64,000 bases of DNA from Bradyrhizobium sp. LHD-71 (GCF_031157255.1 NZ_JAVIFX010000018.1:62001-126000); one strand, 5' to 3'; counted from the stretch's first letter, positions 38,461 through 46,679 are shown. The notes: generated from the letters alone by a model not told the origin. Made by a program: numbers and translations.

Positions 38461-38706
38461 ATGAATCAGATAGCCGATGACTTGGTTCAGGAGTGCATGC
38501 AGGCGGCGCGAGACGGCGCCGAGTTCGGTGCGATCTGGGATTCGATCCTGAGGGGGCACAGCCTGGTCGCTGGTCCTCCCATTCAAACCTTCGAGGAAGG
38601 ATTGCACCACCTCGATATCCGTCTCCGCAATGGCTATTGGCTGCGATACTGCGCACGTTCGCACGATTTCTCACTACGCCGCGCAATGTTGCACCGGGCG
38701 TTCTGA
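38461..38706 (+). CDS. Hypothetical protein, 81 aa, behind a FixK-type box
   Basis: An 81-aa soluble protein with no membrane segment. It starts MNQIADDLVQECMQAARDGA and has a charged middle (FGAIWDSILRGHSLV) and aromatic C-terminal half (HLDIRLRNGYWLRYCARSHDF). A ribosome site (GGGAG) stands 4-5 bases before the ATG and a FixK box about 60 bp upstream, at the right distance for an activated promoter. I recognise no domain. Candidate member of a microaerobic regulon. Confidence 0.6.
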   Translation: MNQIADDLVQECMQAARDGAEFGAIWDSILRGHSLVAGPPIQTFEEGLHHLDIRLRNGYWLRYCARSHDFSLRRAMLHRAF

Positions 38707-38815
38707 CGCCTGGGCAAGGTCAAGCCATAAGTGGAAGGCAACCAAGAACTGCAAGTTTTTTGGTTGGATCGACGACAAAAGCTTGTCCTGAGGTCGCTCG
38801 GCGCTGCCTCAACCC

Positions 38816-41581
38816 TCAGACATGGCGCGTCACGACCTTACTCAGTTCACGCAGCCACAGCACAGAACTCGCGACAATAACGCAGAACAGCCAGTCCATC
38901 GGACTGAGGCTCACGGTTGAGAACGCGACCTGCAAGAAGGGCACGTAGATGACGCAGGCGTGCAGCAAGAGCGAAAGTCCGACCGCGGCCCAAAGCCAGA
39001 CGTTTCTGAATAGGCCGAAAAACGCGCTTCGTTCGTCGGAGCGCGCATTGAAGGCGTTGAACAGCTGAAACAGCACGAGCGTCGTGAAGGCCATGGTCCG
39101 TCCGTAGGCGACGGTGGCTGAGCCTTCAATCAGGCCGCCTGGCAGCGAGGCGTCCAGCACGAGCAGCGTGCCCGTCGCCATGACTGCGCCGACAAAGAAG
39201 ATACCGGCCCACATGCGCCGCGTGATCACGCCCTCGCCGCGCGGGCGTGGTGGCTGCTCCATCAGGCCCGGATCTGCGGGATCCACACCGATCGCGAGCG
39301 CAGGCGCGCCGTCCGTTACCAGGTTGATCCACAATATCTGCGTCGCCAGAAGCGGCAACACCAGGTCGCCGCCAGCAGCAGCGGACAGCCCGAGCATGTC
39401 GGCAAGAAGCACACCGAAGAACATCGTCATGACCTCGCCGATATTCGACGACAGCAGGTAGCGCAGAAACTTCCTGATGTTGAAGAAGATCGCCCGCCCC
39501 TCCTCGACCGCGGCGACGATCGTGCCGAAGTTGTCGTCCGCAAGAACCATGTCGGCGGCTTCCTTGGAGACGTCTGTTCCGGTGATGCCCATCGCCACGC
39601 CGATGTCGGCGGCTTTCAGCGCCGGCGCATCGTTGACGCCGTCGCCCGTCATCGCAACCGTGGCCCCCGCGTGCTGCAGTGCCGCCACGATGCGCAGCTT
39701 GTGCTCGGGCTTGACCCGTGCATAGACCGAGACGTCGCAGACCGCCCGATCAAGCTCTTCATCCGACATGCGCTCGAGCGCGGCGCCGCTTACGACGCGC
39801 TGGTCATTTGCGATGCCGAGTTGGGTAGCAATGATGACGGCCGTCTTGGGGTGATCCCCGGTTATCATGATCGAGCGGATCCCCGCTCGTCTCGCGCGCG
39901 ACACCGCATCACGCGCTTCTTGACGCGGCGGATCGATCATCCCGATCAGCCCGATGAAAACGAGGTCCTGCTCGGCCTCATGGTCGACTGCGCCACATTC
40001 CGGCGGCAGTGATCGAAACGCAACGCCAAGCGTTCGAAGCGCCTCGGTCGCCAGCGCGTCATTACTCGCCACAATATCAGCCCGACGGGTGTCGGTCAGG
40101 GGGACCGCTTCTCTTCCGATGAGCTCGTGAGAACAGTGTGCGAGGAGAATATCCGGTGCACCTTTCGTCAGGAGGATCAGGCGGTCGTTTCGCATCGCGT
40201 CTTTATGGACCGTGCTCATCAGTTTGCGTTCAGACGAAAACGGCACTTCGCCGATCCGCTCAAAGCGGGCGTCGAGTGTTTCTGCGGACAGGCCGAGCTT
40301 GCGCGCGGCGACGATCAAGGCCCCTTCCGTCGGATCGCCCTGGACGATCCAGGATCCGTCGCGTTCCTGTAATAAGGCATTGTTGGCGCGCTCGGCTGCC
40401 GTGAGCGCACGGGCGACCTCACACTGCAAGGAATTGCCGACCGATCGGTCGCCGATGAAATCAACGTTTCCTTCCGGTGCGTAGCCCGTGCCGGACAGAT
40501 CCGCACAGCCACTCGCCGTTACCACGCGCTTCACCGTCATTTCATTCCGGGTCAGCGTACCTGTCTTGTCGGAGGCGATGACGGTCGCCGAGCCGAGCGT
40601 CTCCACGGCGGCAAGGCGACGAATGATGGCATTCCTTCCTGCCATGCGTTGCACCCCGAGAGAGAGAACGGCGGTGACGACTGCCGGTAGTCCCTCCGGG
40701 ACGGCTGCGACTGCCAGCGCGACACCGAAAATCATGACGTCGAAGATCTCGGAATAGCTGTGGACGTCGCCGACAAGGAAGATAGTGCCGATCATCACAA
40801 CGGTGATGATGACGACCGTGACCGCAAGCACCTTGCCCACACGGTCAAGCTCCTTCTGCAAGGGCGTGACCTCGTCCGGCGCCTTCTCCAGCATGTCGGC
40901 GATCCGGCCCATCTGGGTTTGCATTCCGGTTGCCGTGACGACGGCGCGGCCGTGCCCGTAAGCGGCCGTGGTCCCGCTGAAGACCATGTCGTGCCAATCG
41001 CCGAGTTCCGCCTTGTTGGCGACGGGAATGACATCTTTTGAAACTGGCACGCTCTCACCGGTGAGCGCCGCTTCAGCCGTCTGCAGCGCGGTGGCCTGGA
41101 TCAGTCGTGCATCGGCGGGAATGGTGTCACCCTCCTCTATGAGGATGATGTCGCCAGGCACAGCCTCGGCTGCCGGAATGTCCTGCCCTGCGCCGTCGCG
41201 GATCACTTTTGCGCGGGCGGCCGATATTTCCCGCAAGGCAGCAGCGGCGCGTTCCGCGCGCGCTTCCTGGATGTAGCCCATGAACGCGTTGAGGATGACG
41301 ATGGCCATGATCGCGATGGCCTCATAAGGCAGTGTCGCGTTGTCCTCGTAGAGCCAGAGACCGGCCGAGATCGCTGCCGCTGCGATCAGCAGCACCACCA
41401 GAATTGAGGCGAATTGATCTAAAAACTTGCGCCATGCCGGGCGCGGAGGTTCGCCAATGAGTTCGTTCCTGCCATAGCGCGCCAGGCGGCGTGCCGCCTC
41501 AACCTGACTGAGGCCTGCATCGGCATTCGTATCGAGTGCTGCCAGGACCTCCTCGGCTGTTTGACTGTGCGGTTCGTTCAT
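38816..41581 (-). CDS. P2A-type (Ca2+-like) cation-transporting P-type ATPase
   Basis: A 921-aa P-type ATPase with the order N-terminal cation-ATPase domain, actuator (TGESVPVSKD), phosphorylation site DKTGTLT, nucleotide domain, hinge GDGVNDAPALKAADIG, and about ten membrane segments. The fourth-segment motif AVAAVPEGLP, the fifth-segment NIGEV and the sixth-segment NLVTDGAPALAIGV resemble Ca2+-transporting SERCA/PacL pumps. Such pumps are often found near CBS and kinase genes in low-oxygen regulons. GGAGG six bases before the ATG. A second FixK-type box lies 170 bp upstream. Ion specificity is inference. Confidence 0.93.
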   Translation of the reverse strand: MNEPHSQTAEEVLAALDTNADAGLSQVEAARRLARYGRNELIGEPPRPAWRKFLDQFASILVVLLIAAAAISAGLWLYEDNATLPYEAIAIMAIVILNAFMGYIQEARAERAAAALREISAARAKVIRDGAGQDIPAAEAVPGDIILIEEGDTIPADARLIQATALQTAEAALTGESVPVSKDVIPVANKAELGDWHDMVFSGTTAAYGHGRAVVTATGMQTQMGRIADMLEKAPDEVTPLQKELDRVGKVLAVTVVIITVVMIGTIFLVGDVHSYSEIFDVMIFGVALAVAAVPEGLPAVVTAVLSLGVQRMAGRNAIIRRLAAVETLGSATVIASDKTGTLTRNEMTVKRVVTASGCADLSGTGYAPEGNVDFIGDRSVGNSLQCEVARALTAAERANNALLQERDGSWIVQGDPTEGALIVAARKLGLSAETLDARFERIGEVPFSSERKLMSTVHKDAMRNDRLILLTKGAPDILLAHCSHELIGREAVPLTDTRRADIVASNDALATEALRTLGVAFRSLPPECGAVDHEAEQDLVFIGLIGMIDPPRQEARDAVSRARRAGIRSIMITGDHPKTAVIIATQLGIANDQRVVSGAALERMSDEELDRAVCDVSVYARVKPEHKLRIVAALQHAGATVAMTGDGVNDAPALKAADIGVAMGITGTDVSKEAADMVLADDNFGTIVAAVEEGRAIFFNIRKFLRYLLSSNIGEVMTMFFGVLLADMLGLSAAAGGDLVLPLLATQILWINLVTDGAPALAIGVDPADPGLMEQPPRPRGEGVITRRMWAGIFFVGAVMATGTLLVLDASLPGGLIEGSATVAYGRTMAFTTLVLFQLFNAFNARSDERSAFFGLFRNVWLWAAVGLSLLLHACVIYVPFLQVAFSTVSLSPMDWLFCVIVASSVLWLRELSKVVTRHV

Positions 41582-41750
41582 GATGGCCTCCGCGGACTTG
41601 CGCGCATATCGACGAGAGACGCGTTGCTGCCGTTGCGACCGCTCGCGACATCGGCGCCGGGCAAACGGCGCCCGCTCGTCGCGCTCATAGCAGCATCGCT
41701 TTCATGATCGGGCCTCCGTTCAGCACACCTGTGCCCTCAAAGCGAACTCC

Positions 41751-41764
41751 TTGACTTCGATCAA
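41751..41764. promoter_or_regulatory. FixK/FNR-type box (TTGA-N6-TCAA)
   Basis: TTGACTTCGATCAA fits TTGA-N6-TCAA exactly and also the stricter TTGAT-N4-ATCAA with one change. It lies in the 435-bp gap between the P-type ATPase (start 41581, minus) and the CBS protein (start 42017, plus), about 176 bp from the first and 259 bp from the second. Either divergent transcript could be controlled. The rest of the gap has no convincing gene; a minus-strand open frame across the box (41685-41879) lacks family sequence. Confidence 0.65.
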
Positions 41765-42016
41765 ACGCGCCCAATTCGCCCTGCGCAATTGTTTTGAAGT
41801 TCAGGCGACGCACGCACTCTCTATTGGAAATCGCGTGCCAACGACCTGCGAGGCAAATCCGTTTCTCATTCTGCGACAAGAAATCGATCGCTTTTTCGAT
41901 GGTTTCTTCACCACATTTAGTGGTCGGGCCGATAACGGATTCCGCGGCTTGACGTCAGGTGTCGCGGCGTGCCGAAGATGGCTGGCGCATTGGTATTCAA
42001 CTTTGGATAACGTGCC

Positions 42017-42493
42017 ATGAAAGCATCCCATGTCATGAGAACATCGGTTGCGACCGTGACTCCGGACACGCGCCTGATAGATGCGGCACGACTTCTGCTG
42101 GAGACCAACCAACGTGCGTTGCCGGTCGTCGACCGAGACGGCCAACTTGTGGGGATCATCTCCGAAGGAGATTTCCTGAATCGTGCGGAACTGGACATCG
42201 AGCCACGGCGAAGCTGGCTCGATGGGCTCCTGCAAAAGGCGAGCGCTCAAGTCGCGCACAATCGTTCGTTGTTTGTCGGGCGCGTTATGACGCCCGCGCC
42301 AATCTGCGTGGACCCGGACGCCCCCTTGGATGACGTCGTCGCCTTGATGGATATTCACGGCGTCGCGCAGATCCCGGTCACAGAAGCGGGATCGCTTCTC
42401 GGGCTGATCAGTCGCGTTGAGCTGATTGCCGCCGTCGAACGAAGGCTTCGGATGGCCGAGGACAGCACGTCAACGACGCCGGGACCGGCATAA
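42017..42493 (+). CDS. CBS-domain pair protein
   Basis: A 158-aa protein composed almost wholly of two CBS motifs: VMRTSVATVTPDTRLIDAARLLLETNQRALPVVD...VGIISEGDFL and VMTPAPICVDPDAPLDDVVALMDIHGVAQIPVTE...LGLISRVELI. Such pairs bind adenine nucleotides and often sense energy state. It is 55 bp upstream of the kinase-fusion gene on the same strand, and both follow the FixK box on the plus side, so co-expression is likely. Its partner may be the adjacent ATPase or fusion kinase; that is inference. Confidence 0.9.
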   Translation: MKASHVMRTSVATVTPDTRLIDAARLLLETNQRALPVVDRDGQLVGIISEGDFLNRAELDIEPRRSWLDGLLQKASAQVAHNRSLFVGRVMTPAPICVDPDAPLDDVVALMDIHGVAQIPVTEAGSLLGLISRVELIAAVERRLRMAEDSTSTTPGPA

Positions 42494-42548
42494 CAGGAAA
42501 GATCATGAGCGTTGACGGCGCTCACTGGATCGGCATCACGGACCAGCC

Positions 42549-44090
42549 ATGCAGGATGAGATTGAAGCGTTTCTCGGCAGGACATTGAACGCGGACGCGC
42601 AGGCCAAGCGCATAGAGACGCACTCGGCCGTCGTCTTTTTGAGCGGCGATCGGGCACTCAAGATCAAGCGGGCGATCAAGCTGCCCTTTCTCGATTTTTC
42701 CACGCTGGAACAGCGAAAGGCTGCTTGCGAGGCGGAGCTCGCCGTGAACAAGCCATTCGCTCCGACCATCTATCGACGAGTCATTCCTATTACGCGTGAG
42801 GGGGATGGCACTCTCAAGATCGACGGCGCCGGGCAACCGGTGGAGTGGGCGCTCGACATGGCCCGCTTCGACGAAACAGCGACGCTGGACAGATTTGCAG
42901 AACGCGATGCTATCGACGCGGCGATGGCCACCGCGGTCGCTGACGCGATTGCCAATTCCCATGCGAAGGCAGCGGTCTCGCGAACTTCAGCCTGGGTGGA
43001 ATCGATTCCGGCGATCATCCAGCAGAACGCTGACGCGTTTCGCACGATAAGTGCGTTCGCTCCCGCTGAAAGCGACAGGCTCGAGCGTCTCAGCAGGTCG
43101 GCCTACGTGAAGCTTTCCGCTCTGCTCGCCCGGCGAAACACGGAGGGATTTGTCCGCCGCTGCCACGGTGATCTGCACCTTGCCAACGTTGTGTTGATCG
43201 ACGGCAAACCGGTTCTGTTCGATGCTATCGAGTTCGACGAGAACCTGGCCACGATCGACGTGATGCATGACCTCGCCTTCACGTTGATGGACCTCATCCG
43301 CTACGGCTGCGACGATGCCGCAAACACAGTTCTAAATCGCTACCTCGAAGATACCGCGCCGGACAATCTCGAGGCGCTGGCCCTGCTCCCGCTGTTCGTT
43401 TCCTTGCGCGCGGCCGTGCGCGCAAACATTTTCCTCTACCGTTCGGCGCAACAGGGATCGGATCAATCGGCGCTGGATCTCGCGAGGTCCTATTTCACGC
43501 TTGCGCAGTCGGCTCTCGTGCCGCCGCCGGCCTGCGTGATTGCGATCGGCGGCCTATCCGGTACCGGGAAGACCGCGGCGGCACGCTTGCTAGCGCCGCT
43601 AATCGGCGCCCTGCCCGGAGCTGTCGTGCTGCGCTCCGACGTACTCCGTAAGCGAATGCTCGGCGCAAACGAACTGGACCGGCTGCCACCATCCGCCTAC
43701 GAGCCCTCCGTCACTGCCCAGGTCTATGCGCATCTGGTTGCGGAGGCTGGCAGAATTGCCCGGCAAGGACACTCGGTGATTGTCGACGCGGTGTTTGCAA
43801 AAGAGGACGAGCGATCGGCCATCGAAGCAGTGTCAACGCAGGCTGCGGCCGACTTTGTCGGGATATTTCTCACCGCTGATCTTGAGGTTCGGCTGCAGCG
43901 GATCAGGCGACGCAGCAGCGACGCCTCGGACGCGACAGCCGCTGTCGCAGAGGCCCAGGAACGATATGACCTGGCATCCGTTGGCTGGACCAGCGTCGAT
44001 GCCGGCGGTACGCCGCAGTCAACCGCGGACTTGTGCGCAGCGCTGCTTCCCAGCACGTCTTTGCGCCGGACAGACGTCCGTGATGGTTGA
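42549..44090 (+). CDS. Aminoglycoside-phosphotransferase-like / P-loop kinase fusion
   Basis: A 513-aa protein with two catalytic domains. The first (about 25-320) is APH/choline-kinase-like with the catalytic HGD at about 206-208 (RRCHGDLHLANVVL), N213 and the IEFD metal-binding motif (about 227-230). The second (about 328-505) is a P-loop kinase of the gluconate/shikimate or zeta-toxin type, Walker A GGLSGTGKT at about 334-342. Fusions of this kind are known as AAA-family uncharacterised proteins; substrate unknown. The sequence lacks membrane segments. It follows the CBS gene by 55 bp. Confidence 0.86.
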   Translation: MQDEIEAFLGRTLNADAQAKRIETHSAVVFLSGDRALKIKRAIKLPFLDFSTLEQRKAACEAELAVNKPFAPTIYRRVIPITREGDGTLKIDGAGQPVEWALDMARFDETATLDRFAERDAIDAAMATAVADAIANSHAKAAVSRTSAWVESIPAIIQQNADAFRTISAFAPAESDRLERLSRSAYVKLSALLARRNTEGFVRRCHGDLHLANVVLIDGKPVLFDAIEFDENLATIDVMHDLAFTLMDLIRYGCDDAANTVLNRYLEDTAPDNLEALALLPLFVSLRAAVRANIFLYRSAQQGSDQSALDLARSYFTLAQSALVPPPACVIAIGGLSGTGKTAAARLLAPLIGALPGAVVLRSDVLRKRMLGANELDRLPPSAYEPSVTAQVYAHLVAEAGRIARQGHSVIVDAVFAKEDERSAIEAVSTQAAADFVGIFLTADLEVRLQRIRRRSSDASDATAAVAEAQERYDLASVGWTSVDAGGTPQSTADLCAALLPSTSLRRTDVRDG

Positions 44091-44095
44091 AGCGT

Positions 44096-44253
44096 GATTC
44101 CGACGGAAATCGCGGACCCATCTCACCGGCGTAGTCGACAGAGAGCACTTCGTATTGCGGACACCAGGCGCAAGTCCGGGCATCGAGAATTGCCCCTTCT
44201 CCATGAGCCCCTTCATGCTTGATGTGGCCCAGCTGGATGAGCTCGGGCTCCGC
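44096..44253 (-). pseudogene. Possible protein-coding remnant behind the kinase fusion
   Basis: In the gap after the fusion gene, one minus-strand frame reads as plausible protein without a start codon: AEPELIQLGHIKHEGAHG followed by ILDARTCAWCPQYEVLS and VDYAGEMGPRF, with a CxxC-like cysteine pair. It follows a TGA at 44254-44256 and the frame then runs into the antisense of the fusion gene. It may be the tail of a decayed gene; I do not recognise a family. Confidence 0.22.
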
Positions 44254-44271
44254 TCAACTTGACGCGGTGCG

Positions 44272-44646
44272 CTAAGCTTGATGCTTTGGCGCCCGGTAGC
44301 GGGTGTCTCGGATGATTTTTCCGTCGTTCATTTCCGTAATGCTGACGAGCAACGTCGGCTGCTGGTCCCAAAGCGTCTCACATTCGGAGACCCAGAGCCC
44401 GCCATCCCCGATGATGCTGTTGACTTTGACCAGGCTCTCGCCGGCGGCGAGCAGACCACGCGCTGCAATGTCGGCGCGACCGGTGATGCTGTCCTCGCTC
44501 TGCGGGATGCGCACGATGGCGTCATCGAGATAGATCTGCACGGCCTCCTTGTTCCGCCCTCCGAGCAATGCGTCCCAGAACTGCTGCAGGGCGCCGCGGT
44601 TGATTTCGCGCTGCATGTCCGCGTCGGAAACGCCGAAGTCACTCAT
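44272..44646 (-). CDS. SnoaL/NTF2-like small protein
   Basis: A 124-aa NTF2-fold protein. The pattern QFWDALLGGRNKEAVQIYLDDAIVRIPQSED, then a segment ITGRADIAARGLL and later ISEMNDGKIIRDTRYRAP, is typical of SnoaL-like proteins in which a helix pair precedes a curved sheet. No catalytic residue can be claimed. The ATG at 44646 is strongly supported by AGGAGGT nine bases upstream; the longer frame beyond it is not needed. It is convergent with the kinase-fusion gene. Confidence 0.75.
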   Translation of the reverse strand: MSDFGVSDADMQREINRGALQQFWDALLGGRNKEAVQIYLDDAIVRIPQSEDSITGRADIAARGLLAAGESLVKVNSIIGDGGLWVSECETLWDQQPTLLVSITEMNDGKIIRDTRYRAPKHQA

Positions 44647-44827
44647 GACTACCTCCTTCGGGCCGCGGCACCTGCTGATGGGCCGCTCGGGCGCCGCTGC
44701 CAATAAGGTATGCTCCTCAGACACGGCATAGGAGTGGGCGAATGTAAGGCGCCTGCGGCAAAACTCACATCCCCGGTCTCAAGCTGTCCAACGAGACCAG
44801 CATTTCAAGATGGAAGATCCCTACCGT

Positions 44828-45130
44828 TTAATCGCAGCGACGCTCCCTGCGCGTGATACTGCGCCCGTCGCGCCGTTCAACTGTGGTGGTCACCATGCGG
44901 CAGCGCTCCCCAGGGCCAACGGTGATACCGCCTGGACCGATGCCAATAGTCCGGTCGCGGTTGTCCCGCCGGCGATAGTCCCTATCCCTGTCGTAGCGGG
45001 AGTCACGGTCGCGTCCGATCTGAACATCGACTTGGGCCATCTTGACGCCTTGGGCTTTGGCCGGAGTGACTAGAGGCGCAGTCGTCAGCACTGCTGCGGT
45101 TGCCGCCACGGAAAGAGCGATCTTCATCAT
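44828..45130 (-). CDS. Small secreted RD-repeat protein
   Basis: A 100-aa exported protein with a signal peptide (KIALSVAATAAVLTTAPLVTPAKAQ) and a mature part rich in arginine and aspartate (RDRDSRYDRDRDYRRRDNRDR) with a GIGPGGITVGPGERC segment and a basic C terminus with two cysteines. AGGAGGAAAT precedes the tandem ATGATG start, so 45130 or 45127 is used. Similar short charged exported proteins are common in Bradyrhizobium; function unknown. Confidence 0.72.
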   Translation of the reverse strand: MMKIALSVAATAAVLTTAPLVTPAKAQGVKMAQVDVQIGRDRDSRYDRDRDYRRRDNRDRTIGIGPGGITVGPGERCRMVTTTVERRDGRSITRRERRCD

Positions 45131-45386
45131 GTGGGATTTCCTCCTTGACGCCGGTCCAACTTAGAAAACGCCGTGCCCGAGCCCGTTGTTCCTGCCCAGA
45201 ACACCAAGATGGAACCCGCGCCGACAATCAACATGTGTCCAAAACTCGGACAAGCTCGCGGTTGAGGATATTGGCCTCACGGCGAAAGGACATCCACGCG
45301 AAGCATGCCCGCGACCGCCATCAGCGCGACCAGAGTTCATTCTCTCAACTTGAGATTTCGAGCTGCTTTGCTAGTGTCCGCGGGCC

Positions 45387-45566
45387 ATGACGCTCACACT
45401 CATGAATTTGGCACTCACTGTTGTGCCCTTCGTGGTCCTCGGGATAGCCGTCAGGCTATGGATGAAGCGGCGAGGTGTCGATTTATCCGACATTCAGGCG
45501 CAGGCCGGACAGAACCGCCGCCGACGCAAGGTATTTCTCTTAGGCTTTTGGCGCGATGAAGGGTAA
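45387..45566 (+). CDS. Small membrane protein, 59 aa
   Basis: A frame of 60 codons, just too short for common minimum-length cut-offs. One clear membrane segment (MNLALTVVPFVVLGIAVRLW) is followed by a basic cytoplasmic tail (MKRRGVDLSDIQAQAGQNRR and later VFLLGFWRDEG). A hairpin begins directly after the TAA. There is no strong ribosome site, so expression is not certain. No homologue recognised. Confidence 0.5.
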   Translation: MTLTLMNLALTVVPFVVLGIAVRLWMKRRGVDLSDIQAQAGQNRRRRKVFLLGFWRDEG

Positions 45567-45586
45567 GGCCGCCTCAGTTGGCGGCC
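45567..45586. terminator. GC-rich hairpin after the 59-aa gene
   Basis: GGCCGCC (45567-45573), loop TCAGTT, GGCGGCC (45580-45586): a perfect 7-bp stem directly after the TAA of the 59-aa gene, followed by a TCATTCATT tail. It shares its 16-base core CCGCCTCAGTTGGCGG with a hairpin at 46680-46695. Probable terminator, though the T tract is weak. Confidence 0.55.
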
Positions 45587-45629
45587 TCATTCATTAGTGA
45601 TGCAACTTCCACAGCGCGCTCAGCCTGCG

Positions 45630-45731
45630 TCAGCGCTTCGCCTTCAACCCCAGCTCCACAAGCCGGCGGATGGCTTCTGAGCGCGTGGCGTCATGCGACT
45701 TGCGCCTAGTCAAGGCCCAGGAGCCACACTT
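45630..45731 (-). pseudogene. Ribbon-helix-helix (antitoxin-type) gene remnant
   Basis: On the minus strand, the frame ending at the TGA 45632-45630 reads RRKSHDATRSEAIRRLVELG then LKAKR, the canonical C-terminal helix of ribbon-helix-helix repressors (RSEAIRRLVELGLK). The frame continues upstream only as non-family sequence and without a start, so the beta-strand and N terminus are missing or frameshifted. It overlaps the start of a plus-strand hypothetical gene. No partner toxin was found nearby. Confidence 0.5.
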
Positions 45732-46065
45732 TGCAGCAGCGGACGCTCTCGTAAAGGATCTGTGGCCCGTCCAAGCACAGACGCCGGAAGGGAAGCGCGC
45801 AAAGCTCATGGTCCTCTTTAACTTCGTGCTCGGCCGCGACTGGAAATACAGCGACTATGATAGCGATTGGGACATCCGATTGACCCGTCAACTTCTATTT
45901 GAGTTTGCCGGCTGCGATATCGATGAAGTTTTCGAGGTCAAGGACTTTCCTAGTCGCCGCATGATCGCGATGAACCGGAGACCCCAGAGGCAGAAAGCAA
46001 GCTTTTCGAGGCAATCGAAGAGTTGGAAGCAAGGGGGGATGAATGTCTCAAGGCCCACAGCATAG
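45670..46065 (+). CDS. Hypothetical protein, 131 aa
   Basis: An ORF of 131 aa with acceptable protein-like sequence from about residue 15 to 100, including KRAKLMVLFNFVLGRDWKYS and DYDSDWDIRLTRQLLFEFAG. The first residues lie antisense to the ribbon-helix-helix remnant, so the true start may be later. The last ~30 residues (basic, no structure) overlap the next gene in another frame, so the C terminus may be artificial. No domain recognised, no signal peptide or membrane segment. Confidence 0.45.
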   Translation: MASERVASCDLRLVKAQEPHFAAADALVKDLWPVQAQTPEGKRAKLMVLFNFVLGRDWKYSDYDSDWDIRLTRQLLFEFAGCDIDEVFEVKDFPSRRMIAMNRRPQRQKASFSRQSKSWKQGGMNVSRPTA

Positions 46066-46376
46066 CCGCGGATGCTGCAAAGACCGTGCAGAAGCGGCAA
46101 AAGCACAACCCAAATGATTTCGATGCTTCTTCCGATTGGCTCCATCGCAAGGTTAGCGTGATGCAGGCTGTCGGCCAGGGTCCAAAGAAGGCCGCAGAGA
46201 GCGACTGCTGGGAAAAATTCAGCGAAGCTGCAAACGTGGTCGCGGCGCTGCCTGCTTCGACGGTTGACGAGCTGCGAATGAAAGCGATGACCTGCTTGCG
46301 CCTGGATAACAAGAACCGTTCCATAGCGCGGTCGGTCGCCGCCGACTTGGTGACACTGAGCAAGCCGTTCGCATAG
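45954..46376 (+). pseudogene. Hypothetical helical protein, likely missing its start
   Basis: In the frame that opens right after a TAG at 45951, the sequence reads SPHDRDEPETPEAESKLFEA, then IEELEARGDECLKAHSIAAD, and continues in good protein style to SARSVAADLVTLSKPFA-like end at 46376. It is rich in A, E, K, with a DNKNRS segment near the end, and resembles small helical Bradyrhizobium proteins. No ATG or GTG is available before TTG 46023, so either the gene starts there or a frameshift joins it to the frame of the 131-aa ORF. Confidence 0.45.
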
Positions 46377-46505
46377 GCGGACCAACCGTCACGGCGCCGC
46401 GGTCCTGGTGATCGCGGCGTGAACGCGGAACGAATCCATTGTTAACGTCTTTCAGCGATCATCGCGGCGTTCGCGGATTTGTATGCGTACCGCGATCGGA
46501 AGTCG

Positions 46506-46667
46506 CTACCCCGCCGGTTCACCCCGGCGGGTTTTTTTGCCGCGAAGATGGCGGCTCAGCGGTCGTCTCTTTTTTTCAGTTCGGGTTGCTTTGGCTACAT
46601 ACCAAAAGCCAAAAATGGCTCCGACGATCATCAGAAGCCCCATCCCAAACAGCAATATCTCGGACAT
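46506..46667 (-). CDS. Small membrane protein, 53 aa
   Basis: A 54-codon frame starting MSEILLFGMGLLMIVGAIFG, one strong membrane segment (to about residue 24), followed by a basic tail rich in arginine and lysine. The last codons overlap the terminator read from the plus strand. Upstream, a hairpin with the same core as the one at 45567 stands where the ribosome site would be. Not listed by length-filtered gene finders. Function unknown. Confidence 0.5.
   Translation of the reverse strand: MSEILLFGMGLLMIVGAIFGFWYVAKATRTEKKRRPLSRHLRGKKTRRGEPAG
46510..46538 (+). terminator. Rho-independent terminator (plus strand)
   Basis: Stem CCCGCCGG (46510-46517) with CCGGCGGG (46524-46531), loop TTCACC, then seven T at 46532-46538: a textbook intrinsic terminator for plus-strand transcription, 130 bp after the helical hypothetical gene. 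It is also the antisense of the last codons of the 53-aa gene. Confidence 0.85.
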
Positions 46668-46679
46668 TTGCTTTTAGCG

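Noticed and set aside
41685-41879. 64-aa minus-strand ORF in the P-type ATPase/CBS gap
   Set aside because: It contains the FixK-type box, has no strong ribosome site and no family sequence. A second 36-codon frame (41578-41688) overlapping the ATPase start was also judged incidental.
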